From Okapia johnstoni (taxonomy: Eukaryota > Chordata > Mammalia > Artiodactyla > Giraffidae), in contig JAGTYA010000025.1 of assembly GCA_024291935.2 (NCBI GenBank), positions 7,709,501 through 7,773,500 on the forward strand: a DNA stretch of 64,000 bases, in the 5' to 3' direction. Below are positions 54,211-64,000 of the stretch, one piece after another. The position numbers and the translations under genes were made by a program. Each line of letters starts with the position of its first letter. Positions within the stretch are counted from its first letter, which is position 1. The notes under the pieces were generated by a model, which was not told where the DNA came from, searched no databases, and saw only the letters and a program-made list of their open reading frames with translations.

Positions 54211-55914
54211 TGCAAGATTTTCAAAAATATGTATTTGGGTATGACTACTCACACTGAAAACGGGTTTGGAATCCAGAGCCAAAGAGGTTTCGCAAGCCGT
54301 TAATATAAAAGGTCATCAACAGAGACCTACAAACCTACAGATTCTAAAGCTCCATGACAGCAAACCTATAAAGAAATTCGCTGCAATACTAGTCACGTAC
54401 AAAATGTTAACGCTACTATAGTTGTATTTATTCCCACTCTATTCTTTGTAGAGACTCATATACATTTACGGGAAATTTATTTACTCCCATAAATACTAAC
54501 AACATAGTCTTCAGTTCTCACTTTCTCCTTAACCTCCCTGTGCGGCAAAGACTGCTGACCCCTCTCCGTAACGACATTCCTCTCGAGGCCTCTGCAATGC
54601 CCTCCTGTGGTACCCATGCCCTCCCAAGGGCTTCCCTAGTCCTACTTTCTCACTCGACACCCCCTGAGGCTGATCTCTTCCAAACAGCTGTCCTCATCTG
54701 TCTTCTGTCCCCACAGTCTTTTCACCCACAGATTGTAATCACTTCACACAACAATCCCTTCAAAGTGGACAGCACACAAATGTCCATCTCCAACCTGACT
54801 CTGGACCACAGTGCCCTATTTCACCTGCATGCTTGCAGTATCTTGCAGCTTCAGTATCTACTCAGTATCTTGCAGCTTCTCCGAGTCACAGAGCCCTACA
54901 CTGAGCACCTCGTCTTCACTGTTCTCTTTGGCTAAAGCCAGAAAGTGTGATTTTGAATGGCAGGAACCACTGGGCTTCATTCAATGACTAACATGGAGCA
55001 AAATGAGATCAATGAGTCTCCTGATAATCTTTCCTCTGAATTTACATAACACGTTATCTATCTTCTTTCTATGGTTCATGTTACTTCTGACCTGACATAA
55101 AGGTAAGTAGTAACAGATCCTATTTATATATACATATATCTACAGAACATATACATACGCACTCGCAATTCATCATTAATCTGATTGCTACCTCTTCCCT
55201 GCTATACTGTACAGTCATTCAGGACCTACTGATTCACTTTCTATAAGACTTTGCACCTAGAAGGGCCACAATACATATCTGTGGTATCACGAATTAATGC
55301 ATAGAAGACAACGGAAAGTGATCAAACATCAAAGTCAGCTCAAAAAAATTGTTTTTTTCAAAGTCACTTCCTTTAAAACTCTCTAAATATCATTATCACT
55401 TGGCTGCATTTTCTTTACTCCGCAATTAGCAAAGCTTCCTTACCAATCAGGAACCTATCTGGGGCACATTTCATGAGGGTCTCTAGTTTCCATCCCGAAG
55501 ACACAGGAAGCAATCCATTTCTTCCGGATGTAAACAGAGAAACGAAAAGGAACAAACCAACCAAGCTGAGGAGTAGTACCTTGAAGGGAGACAGAAGCTT
55601 AAATATCAAAACAGCTGCAGTCTCATCTTCTAAATCCCAAAGACAGCCCTTTAGAGTAACCACTATTTCTAAGTGCAGCATGCCCACTATCGCTCCTGGA
55701 CGCTTCCTTATGGACATGATCCCATCCTTTCTCCTCTTGCTACTAAAAGCCAGGCTGCGGCAGCATCGGCACCACCTGGGAGCTCGCCAGCCCCAGCCCC
55801 ACCATTTCATCAGACCCGTTCTTTAGGTAAACAGAGTGGAGAAGGACCGCTCTACCCCTCTGTCCGGCTGGCGGAGTTACATTTTGAAGACACCCCCTAA
55901 CCTGTCATCTCTCT
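54211..55914. other. Single-copy DNA with L2-like traces
   Basis: No gene. A 27-base-spaced tandem repeat of CAGTATCTTGCAGCTTC lies at 54836-54880. An L2-like trace is at about 55245-55310. The frames at 55415-55826 lack family motifs. Confidence 0.45.
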
Positions 55915-56535
55915 CATTAGAAAACCTCCAACAGCCAGAGGATAAAGCCCAAACACCTTAGCAAAAAGTGAAGGATCTTCATAACTGAACTGCAGCCAAC
56001 TTCCGGTTAAATCACTAAACATGTGTTGACCCCCTGCTCTACAGTGGGCGGGCAGCAAGGATGCAGCCAAGGTCCCTGCTCTCAGGTAACTTACCTTCCA
56101 GTGGGGGACCTGCCCTCAGGACTCAACTCCCAACAGGGACCCCATCACCTGAGATCTGGTCACACGACCTTATCCAGCCTTCTCCAAATTCACCCATGCA
56201 TGCAGTGTACTGACTTGATGCCAGGTTACACCTTCCTTTACCGAGAATTTCTTCTGCACCTGTAAAAACTTCCTGCATCTCAAACATCATTAACAAATGC
56301 ACTCCCAGCCTCCCACACCCTGTCCCTGACTCAACCCCAACCAGGCTGAAACAATCCCTCCTCTCCTCCACATTCATCCTCCAGCACAGCTGCATCTCTG
56401 AATTGTGATGTGTATTTAAACATCCCTTCCTCCTTTACCAGGCAGTGTGCACCTCAAGGGCAGGGCCAAACATGATTCATCTTTGTAGCCTTGGCATCTA
56501 GCACAAGGCTTGGAATAAACAGGCATTTAATTAAA
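55915..56535 (+). repeat. L2-type LINE 3' region, with an inserted older segment
   Basis: 'aaaacctccaacagccagag' and 'gataaagcccaaacacctta' resemble the L2 3' region. 56025-56110 resembles the ancient repeat seen at 51.9 kb ('cacatgtgttgaccccctgc'-like). The L2 end then resumes with 'tgcacctcaagggcagggcc' and 'ggcatctagcacaaggcttg'. Confidence 0.55.
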
Positions 56536-56690
56536 TGCTTTCTGAAAAGCAAATCAGAGACAGAATTTTCCTTGTTCAAAATGCATCTCTGGAAATCTAT
56601 ACATTCTCCTCTAGAGTCCCTGACTTTTCTTTTTAATGGCATTTTTTTTAAGTGATGGAAAATATCCTTTGAAGGTATAATTAGAATTTT

Positions 56691-56975
56691 GCTGCTCAGT
56701 CGCTCAGTCACGTCCTATTCTTTGCAGCCCCATGGACTGCAGCCCACCAGGCTCCTCCTCCCATAGAATTTTCCAGGCAAGAATACTGGAGTGGGGTGCG
56801 ATTTCCTACTCCAGGGGACCTTCCTGATTCATGGATCAAACCCAAGTCTCCTGCATTGGCAGGATTCTTTACCACTGGTGGATTCTTTACCACTTTACTA
56901 TCGATAAAGTAGATTCTTTATCATTCTTTACCATTGGTGGATTCTTTACCACTAATGCCACCTGGGAAGCCCCAA
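56691..56975 (-). mobile_element. Bov-tA SINE with internal tandem expansion
   Basis: Reversed copy, 'gctgctcagtcgctcagtca' to 'gccacctgggaagcccc', flanked by perfect AATTAGAATT at 56679-56688 and 56976-56985. Its head contains four to five copies of GATTCTTTACCA-like units (56865-56960), making it about 80 bases longer than normal. Confidence 0.92.
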
Positions 56976-57054
56976 AATTAGAATTGTAGGAAATACCTAA
57001 TCATTTAAATATTTAAATATAAGTGGTGCAAAAAATTAATTTAAAAAAAAGAAT

Positions 57055-57270
57055 ATGGTGGCACTAGTGGTAAAGAACCCACCTGCCAATGCAGGAGACG
57101 AAAGAGATGAGGGTTCAATTCCCAGGTCGGGAGGATCCCCTGGAGGAGGGCATGGCAACCCACCCCAGTATTCTTGCCTGGAGAATCCCCACGGACAGAG
57201 GAATCTGGTGGGCTACAGTCACGGGGTAGCCAAGAGTCAGACATAACTGCAGGGACTTAGCACACACGCA
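57055..57270 (+). mobile_element. Bov-tA SINE
   Basis: 'ggtggcactagtggtaaaga', 'gaggatcccctggaggaggg' and 'agagtcagacataactgcag'. The tail 'ggacttagcacacacgcaca' is repeated in altered form at about 57310-57332, a local tandem duplication. Confidence 0.92.
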
Positions 57271-57594
57271 CATATATAACTGAACACACACACATATAAC
57301 ACACAACTGAGGAGACTTAGCACACATACATATGTAAGTGGTGTGAACGAAAGGGGCGGTTAGATGGGCAATACAACTGAGAGGGGCAGAGTACTGTAAT
57401 GGAGGCAGGAGACCCCACTACCACCTCCCATCCTTCAGGAGATTACGGTCTGGCCTCAAGCACAAATGATGTTTGTATGAAGTAATGAGGCTTTAAATGA
57501 ACATATTAAACTTTTCTTTTTGCAAGAAACCCATTGCAATACCATTTTACCACGTCAATTAAGAATATACAACAGAAAAAAAAATTTTTTTTTA
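57271..57594. other. Single-copy DNA with CA-rich SINE flank
   Basis: Contains short CA tracts and the duplicated SINE tail. No gene. Confidence 0.4.
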
Positions 57595-57720
57595 ACTGGT
57601 AACTAAGTGAGATAATGGATGTGCTAATTAATGGTGGTCATCATTTCACAATGTATGCAGATACCAAATCATCACACTGTATACTTTAAATATATACAAA
57701 TTAGCCAATGGTACCTCACG
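57595..57720 (+). mobile_element. L1 LINE 3' terminus
   Basis: 'gagataatggatgtgctaat', 'tcatcatttcacaatgtatg' and 'atactttaaatatatacaaa' are the L1 3' end. Confidence 0.75.
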
Positions 57721-57817
57721 CTGGGAAAAACAAAACCGTTGAGTTTCCTCTTCTACTCCCCTCTCCCCAAAGAAAATGTGGAAATAAGGAGAACACTTTA
57801 CCCTGATGTAGAGCATG

Positions 57818-58020
57818 GGTGCATGCTGGGTTGCTCGCCATCTAACCCCATGGAATGGAGCCCACCAGGCTCCTCTGTCCATGGGATTCTCCAGGCAAGA
57901 ATACTGGAGTGGATTGTCACACCCTCCTCCAGGGAATCTTCCCCACCCAGGGATTGAACCTCTTATTTCTCCTGCATTGGCAGGCGTGTTCGTTACCATT
58001 ACCACCACCAGATAAACCCA
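57818..58020 (-). mobile_element. Bov-tA SINE
   Basis: Reversed: 'caccaggctcctctgtccat', 'ctccaggcaagaatactgga' and 'cctgcattggcaggcgtgtt'. The right end (tRNA head) is decayed. Confidence 0.9.
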
Positions 58021-58627
58021 CGTACTGTGCTTCTCAAATTCGAGTGTGCACAGGACTTGCTCAGGAAAGTGGTCACGATGTCGCCTCTCAACCAGCAGTC
58101 CCACTGTGCAGACCACGAGTCTGTGTTTCTCACAAGCTCTCAGGTGACACCGTGGACAGGATGGAGCAGCACAGAGGCAGAGAATGTATTCTACACAGCA
58201 ACAAGCTGCCAAAAGCGTCACATTCTGAAAATACATCATCTAAAAATTCACTTTTCTTTTCAGCTTCAACTGGGAAAATTCCATGCAGCCAGACCCTGGC
58301 TCAGAGCCCAGGAACCCAGCCACACGCCTCTTAAAAATAGGTTCTCAAAATGCTAAGCATTTTTTAAAAAAAGAATAAGATATTTGCCTATAATTCTAGC
58401 GAAGTTCTTGATTCTCACCAATCTGATCTTTTTTTTTTTAATTAACATCATCCTTCTTTCAATTTTCACTTCCTAGTCTACCATGTCATTACACTGTGTT
58501 ACAAAATTGCTGAATCCTGTTCTTATTTGCCGGGTATATGAAATCTCTTTTGCCATTTGCTTATCTCCTACAAAGCAGAGAAAGATTTGTTTCCTGGCAA
58601 CTTTTCTCAATTCTTTAGTTTCATTTC
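58021..58627. other. Single-copy DNA
   Basis: No gene or repeat recognised. A hAT-like trace may lie at about 58020-58080 ('tgcttctcaaattcgagtgt'). Confidence 0.4.
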
Positions 58628-58920
58628 AACTTTACTGAGGTATAATGGACACATAAAATTGTATGATATTTAAAGTGTCCATCGTAGTAGTTTGATATGT
58701 GTGTATATTGAGAAAGGATCCCACTCAGCTAATTACCTCATTCATCACCTCACCTCATTTTTAAAATGAGACCATTTAAGGTCTACTCTCTTAGCAAATT
58801 TCAACTATGCAATTCAGAGTTATCAATTAGTCACCACACTTCACATTGAGACGTTCAGACCTCATTCATCTTATAGCTGAAAGGTGAAACCCTTTCACAA
58901 ACCTCTCCTATCGCTCTGAG
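58628..58920 (-). mobile_element. L1 LINE 3' end, reversed
   Basis: 'actgaggtataatggacaca', 'aaggtctactctcttagcaa', 'aactatgcaattcagagtta' and 'tatagctgaaaggtgaaacc' are reversed L1 3' UTR segments. Confidence 0.8.
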
Positions 58921-59663
58921 TTCTGTAAGATTCCCAGTGGCTCACTGTATCACGTGGCAGAATTCTGGAATCAGGAAACCAGCAAGAATTTTTGTGCATT
59001 TGCAAGGTTTGTGATGGCTTCAAATCATCATCCCATGGGAAGAGTGAGCAAGGGTCCTCTTTGCTAAGCAAGAAGGCTCCTTAACTACAAAACTAGAATT
59101 CAGAAGGTCAACTTCAAAGGGATTTAGGATGCAAAGATCTTTCAGGCATCTGGATGTAGTAACTTGATTTTCTAAGACTGTACTCTCAGCATTAAAATAG
59201 CTCAAGAAGAAAACATATGCTTCTACTTAGTGCTTTTTTTTTTTTCCCTTCCTGTTGTAGCTTTTACTGTCCTATTATTTTCTTATTTTTAAAAACATCT
59301 CCATTCTCATTCAATATCCTGAAAAATTCTTCGGATTTACCCATGAATTTTCTGCACAGCCGTGGGTCTCCAAGTCAGTCTGTACAGACATCACCTGTCA
59401 AACTTTTGCAATAGAATGACATCTGCATCCTGACCTTTGTCCTTGTCCCGTTGCTGAGGCTCAGCTAAATTTCTTGGCAGAGCAAGACTCTTGCAAACAG
59501 CCTTCTGCGGCCCCTCCCTTTGACAAGTGAGACCACAGAGAACCAAACAGGTTTAAAGATACACTGCTATTCAAACCAAGTCCCCTAGCATCTTCATTTG
59601 TGCATTTTCTAATTAACCCACAGACCTGCAGAGACAGCCAATTATGAGAAATAAAAGCTCTTT
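58921..59663. other. Single-copy DNA
   Basis: No gene or repeat recognised. Confidence 0.4.
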
Positions 59664-60060
59664 ATTGGACCATAAAGAAAGCTGGGCACCAAAGAACTGA
59701 TGCTTTTGAACTGTGGTATTGGAGAAGACTCTTGAGAATCCCCTGGACTGCGAGATCAAACCAGTCAATCCTAAAGAAAATCAACCCTGAATATTATTCA
59801 TTGGAAGGACTGATGCTAAAACTGAAGCTCCAATCCTTTTGGCCACCTGATGCAGAGAGTCCGCTCACTGGAAAAGACCCTGATGCTGGGAAAGACTGAA
59901 GGCAGGAGAAGAGGACGACAGAGAATGAGATGGTTGGGTGGCATCACCAACTTGATGGACATGAGTTTGAGCAAGCTCTGGGAGTTGGTGATGGACAGGG
60001 AAGCCTGGCGAGCTGCAGCCCATGGGGTCACAGAAAGTCAGACATGACTGAGCCACTGAA
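59664..60060 (+). mobile_element. BovB LINE 3' end
   Basis: 'attggaccataaagaaagct', 'tcaatcctaaagaaaatcaa', 'ctggaaaagaccctgatgct' and 'gtcagacatgactgagccac'. 5'-truncated and interrupted by frameshifts. Confidence 0.93.
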
Positions 60061-60065
60061 CTGAC

Positions 60066-60240
60066 AGATAGAATCTGCCTGCCGATGCAGGTGACACAGG
60101 TATGATCCCTGGTGTCAGAACTAAGAATCCTGTATGCCATGGAGCAACTAAGGTCCTGCTCCTTGCAACTAGAGAAAGCCCTGGAGCAGCAATGAAGACC
60201 CAGCGCAGCCAAAAATAAATAAAAAATTGTTAAAAATTGT
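60066..60240 (+). mobile_element. CHR-type SINE, 5'-truncated
   Basis: 'agaatctgcctgccgatgca', 'gtcagaactaagaatcctgt' and 'gaagacccagcgcagccaaa'. It begins without the usual head and directly adjoins the BovB tail. Confidence 0.85.
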
Positions 60241-61550
60241 AAAACAGGCTCTCTATTCATAAACATTAACCAAAGAAGTTACCAATAAAAAATTCTATGA
60301 GAGAGAGAATGCAGAGCTCTTTATGCAAAAGAAAGGGCAAACACCACAGTGAATTCTCGGGCCACTACTCACAGAACTGAATTTATAGCAGCAAATATGC
60401 CCTCATCTATTCTAGCAGGTTTTACAGCAAACCTCCACTGTTCCATAGAGGGAGGAAATTCTTCTTTATTGAATACCAATGACCCAAGCAGGACAACAGA
60501 AAATTAGTGGAGGATCACTCAGAAGTCAAAGAATTAACACTTAATTTTTCAGAAAAATTTATCAACCGCAATTAACTTTTTAAAATATGAACAAGGACCA
60601 GTAAACTTTTGTCAGGATATTCACAGATTGTTTCATTATATACTTTTGTTTCATACTGGAGGCAATTACAAGCGGCATACCAGATGGAAGACCGTCCATG
60701 TTTCTACACGAGGGCAGGGTTTGGGACTGTTCGCTGCCGTGTCCTGGTACCTAGAAGAGTGCCAACATCAGGACAGGTGCTCCACACAAATCTGTTGAAA
60801 TAATGACTCAAAAGCGAAAAGGCAAAGAGAGAGAGAAAGCCTGCAGCACATAGACGCCTGCGTCGGACACACTGGGATGGCGGCTTACAGGGGTGAAGGA
60901 AAATGGGTTAAGTGTGATAAACAGACTATCAGAGCAGAGCTTTGTGCGGCTCGGTGACAGGTAATAAAGCTTGACATGAGGTTCAACCGAGAGAAAGAGA
61001 AAAAAGCCCTGAGGGAGACCGGAAGAGGTTGGGATGGAGAAGAATGCTTAGTTTCACGCATTAGCAACCAAGTCCTCCATCTTCTGGGCCTGAAAAAACC
61101 CAAGTGGAGGATTCTTGCTTACTGACCAATATTTATCAGGAAGTGTCACTCAAGGGAGTTCAATTCCAAACAATCTGTTCGGAAAGAAGGAATCTCAGAA
61201 TCCCATTTACCGATACCCCATTTTTGTTTAAGCGCACATTTTCGAGTTCACCTGAATTGACCTCAGGTTGAAAATGAAACACCGCGGCTGGCTGTTACGA
61301 ACATCACAGCAGCATCTCTAGCTGTCACTAAGTTAACTACACAAATAAGGCCGCTCACAAGTTTAAAAACAAAAAAAAGCCCAGAAAATAAACATATTCT
61401 CCACCCCTTCTAATATCGTGTTAATATTATCACAATATTCCCTCCATTGCCTGCCTTGATCCCCAAAGAGACTCTGCTGCTATTCATGAACTCAGCTTGT
61501 ACACTACTTACTCTAATTGCCTTCAGGATTCTTTACCATTAACAATGCCA
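60241..61550. other. Single-copy DNA
   Basis: About 1.3 kb. No gene or clear repeat. Confidence 0.4.
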
Positions 61551-61838
61551 GGGGCTTCCTTGGTGGCTCAGTGGTAAAGAATCCACCTGTCAACAGAGGA
61601 GATACGGGTTTCCTCCCTGATTCAGGAAGATTCCACATGGGGAACTTAAGCCCATGCACCACAGCTACTGAAGCCTGCACGCCTGGAGCAAGCGCTCGGC
61701 AACAAGAGAAGGCACCGCAGTGAGAAGCCCGGGAACCGCAACTAGAGAGGCGCCCCTGCTCACCGCTTTCCTAGAGAAAAATCTGCAGAGCAACCAAGAG
61801 CCAATATAGCCAAATTCATAAATAAGCAAAATTATCTT
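61551..61838 (+). mobile_element. CHR-type tRNA-Glu SINE
   Basis: 'ggggcttccttggtggctca', 'caccacagctactgaagcct' and 'gcagagcaaccaagagccaa' with an A-rich tail. Older and more diverged than the copy at 50.2 kb. Confidence 0.85.
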
Positions 61839-62359
61839 TAAAAAAAAACTTCCAGAAGAGCTTGAAAATAAGTCAAAGGATTTGTCCCTCAGTTTTAAAT
61901 GCCCTGAGTTGTAAGACCACTGCATACTTTTTCAAGCATTTTCACAAGATCAATTCATGGGAAGCAGGCAGAGCAGGTATTGGACCCACTAAGAAAAATG
62001 GAATACAAAAAAAAAAAGGTTAAGTAAAATAACACTACTTACTGCCAGAGCAAGCAGTGAAACAGGTCTCTGAAACATATTTAGCCCCAAACTCCATCAT
62101 TATTTCAATGCTTTTCTACTTCAACAAGCAGCCTCCTAATCACTGACCAAAGGTGAGTGTGCAAGAGAGGTTTGGAAAGGGGAGGAAGCCCATAGGAGCC
62201 TTTCAAGTGGGACTCCAAGTGGTGACACACGGTCAGGAGCTTCCACGGACCAGGCCCTCTTCTAGATGCCGGGGCTCGGCAGTGACCACAGTCCCAGTCA
62301 CTACTCAGCTGACGTTCTAGGAACGGACAGAGATAAGCACGTAATGGGATATCTAGGAG
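61839..62359. other. Single-copy DNA with an ancient-repeat trace
   Basis: 'cggaccaggccctcttctag' near 62240 resembles the start of the ancient repeat seen at 51.9 kb. No gene. Confidence 0.4.
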
Positions 62360-63075
62360 CAGTAAGTGCTGGAAAAAGAAATGCAGGTTTTGTTTATATG
62401 TGGAATCTAACAAAATCAAACTCATAAAAGCAGAAAGTAAAGTCATGGCTACCAGTGGTTGGGGTAGCGGAATAGGAGAGATGGTCTTTAGGGTACAAAT
62501 TTGCAACTAGTCAACAGTAAGTCCTAGAGATCAAATGCACAGCACAGTGAACAGAGACAACAGTAATGTATTATAATCACCAAACTTGCTAAGAAGCTAG
62601 ATCTTAATTATTCCCATCACAAAAACAGAAATGATATTTATGCGATGTGACAGAGGTGCTATTAAACCAGTCAATCCTCAAGGAAATCAACTCTGAATAT
62701 TCATTTGAAAGACTGATGCTGAAGCTCCAATAGACTGCCCACCTGACGAGAAGAGCCGACTCACTGGAAAAGACCCCGATGCTGGGAAGGATGGAGGGCA
62801 GGAGGAGAAGGGGACGACAGAGGATGAGATGGCTGGATGGCATCATGAACTCAACGGACTTGAGTTTGAGTCAACTCCGGGAGATGGTGATGGACAGGGA
62901 AGCCTGATGTGCTGCAGTCCATGGGGGTGCAGAGTCACACACGACTGAGCGACTGAACAACAACAACAATAGAGGTGCTAGCCTTACAACGGCAATCACG
63001 TCACAATATGTAAATGTGTCAAACGGGCCGTACACTTTAAACGTACACAATATTATATGTCAAATATATTGATAT
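62360..63075 (+). mobile_element. Old L1 LINE 3' end, split by BovB
   Basis: 'tttatatgtggaatctaaca', 'atggctaccagtggttgggg', 'atgcacagcacagtgaacag' and 'gctagatcttaattattccc' precede the nested BovB. 'caatcacgtcacaatatgta' and 'gtacactttaaacgtacaca' follow it. One L1MA-like element. Confidence 0.82.
62662..62970 (+). mobile_element. BovB LINE 3' tail with perfect target duplication
   Basis: 309 bases of sense BovB, from 'ttaaaccagtcaatcctcaa' to 'gcgactgaacaacaacaaca'. Flanked by perfect 10-base AGAGGTGCTA at 62652-62661 and 62971-62980. It splits the surrounding L1. Confidence 0.96.
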
Positions 63076-63099
63076 TTCATTTTTTAAAAAAGAACAAAG

Positions 63100-63225
63100 C
63101 GTATGCAGAGAAAGAGGCAAATGTACAACTCTGGGAACATACCAACACCACGGCACTGTACACGTTAAACTGGTCAGTTGTGTGGTATCTCGGCATCTCA
63201 GTAAGACTGTCTTTAAAAACGCAGA
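63100..63225 (+). mobile_element. L1 LINE 3' terminus fragment
   Basis: 'gcactgtacacgttaaactg', 'gtcagttgtgtggtatctcg' and 'gcatctcagtaagactgtct' match an old L1 3' end. Confidence 0.65.
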
Positions 63226-63699
63226 GTAAAGGAATAGTGAACGGCGGGGCTGGGCAGGAAACGTCAGGGTTTTCTGCTGCACTGTGAGCCCCGAGCCAAG
63301 CTCAGCCAGCAGGCCACTTAACGCACCCCCACTCGGCTCCCAGAAGGCCGCCAGCCAGTGGGCTAACCTTTGGGGAGCCCAAGATGCAAAGACCCACGAT
63401 ACTGAGACTGGAGGTGCTCCTGACAGACAGGTGGCCCCCAGGGACCCCTCTAGGGTGGGGCTCAGAGCACACCCCCGGCTTCCCTTGCCTTTTCTTTAAC
63501 CCTGTACTTTCTTCTCTGACCTTAACCCTGAGCAGACATGCAGATGTTTTAGAAAAGCCACTAAGGTGGAGGACAGAGGCCAAATCAAACCCCAAAAGCA
63601 AATCGGGGACATGAAGACAATGCAGGAAGGAGGAGAACTTTTTGTAACGCTATGTCAGTTACTCAGAGAACACAAAACCCCTGAAGGAGGGCGGGATTT
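63226..63699. other. Single-copy DNA
   Basis: No gene. The frames at 63284-63614 have no family signature. Confidence 0.4.
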
Positions 63700-64000
63700 T
63701 CAGAAGAGCTCTAGAGACCACGAACACGAGAGCAGAGGTTTGGAAAAATAATTGAAGAATTGGAAAATAAAGTTGAGAAAAGTCTTCCAGAAAGTAAAAT
63801 AAACAGTCAAGAAGGAAAAATGGGAGAAGGGAGCAGGAAAAAATGCGAGGACCAGTCCAGGAAGCCCAACACCTGAAGAGTAAAACTGTCACAAGGGGGA
63901 AAGGAGCAGCAGTAAGAATTACCAATGAAACTGTTTAAGAAACTTCCCCAAGAATGAGTTTCCAGCTATCAAGGGATTACTATATCTCCAATATTAAGGC
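63700..64000 (+). mobile_element. Possible old L1 5'/ORF1-region fragment, runs off the end
   Basis: A/G-rich text including 'gaaacttccccaagaatgag' and 'tttccagctatcaagggatt' resembles the region of old L1 where the consensus reads 'gaatttcccagaa...gagtttccagattgaaaggg'. Weak match, cut by the window edge. Confidence 0.4.

Noticed and set aside
1..64000. tRNA, snRNA, rRNA or microRNA genes
   Set aside because: Only tRNA-derived SINE heads were seen, not intact tRNA genes. No U6, U1, 5S or 7SK sequence was recognised. MicroRNA hairpins cannot be judged by eye.

Overview
This window is nuclear DNA from a ruminant, most likely a bovid. The evidence is the repeat content: many Bov-tA SINEs (tRNA-derived head joined to a BovB-derived tail), BovB (RTE-clade) LINE fragments, cetartiodactyl CHR-type tRNA-Glu SINEs and L1 3' ends of the artiodactyl type. 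These sit among older mammalian MIR, L2, hAT and L1M fragments. There is no operon-like gene packing. Almost every open reading frame is a chance frame in non-coding DNA or a translation of a transposon.

One protein-coding exon can be recognised. On the minus strand, 20773-20854 encodes a short N-terminus beginning MLFMKMDLLNYQYLD and reaching CYEG at a GT splice donor. It matches the alternative first coding exon of VGLL4, the TEAD-binding antagonist of YAP in Hippo signalling. A strong CpG island at about 21180-21620 lies just upstream and is the obvious promoter. Positions 1-20770 are then the first intron. Positions beyond 21.6 kb are 5' flank, or intron of a longer transcript. The shared downstream VGLL4 exons, including the TEAD-binding TDU motifs, are not in the window.

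Layout. 1-24.2 kb is poor in young repeats (two Bov-tA copies and no BovB). It holds old L1M, MIR, L2 and hAT pieces, long single-copy stretches, the VGLL4 exon and the CpG island. One stretch (about 14.03-14.44 kb) looks like a conserved regulatory element, with paired SOX-type sites and homeodomain cores. 24.2-64 kb is heavily colonised: about 13 Bov-tA, 10 BovB and 5 CHR copies, plus many L1 pieces. Many are nested, with readable target-site duplications. The largest elements are a nearly full-length, dead Hsmar1-like mariner (42.01-43.41 kb), itself interrupted by a BovB tail, and immediately after it a 2.1 kb BovB fragment with a decayed reverse transcriptase (43.50-45.59 kb).

I found no previously undescribed biological system. 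The points most worth a second look are the TEAD motifs in and near the VGLL4 promoter (a possible feedback loop), the putative enhancer at 14 kb, the sharp repeat-density change near 24 kb, and several transposon-layering events, including a possible L1 3' transduction.
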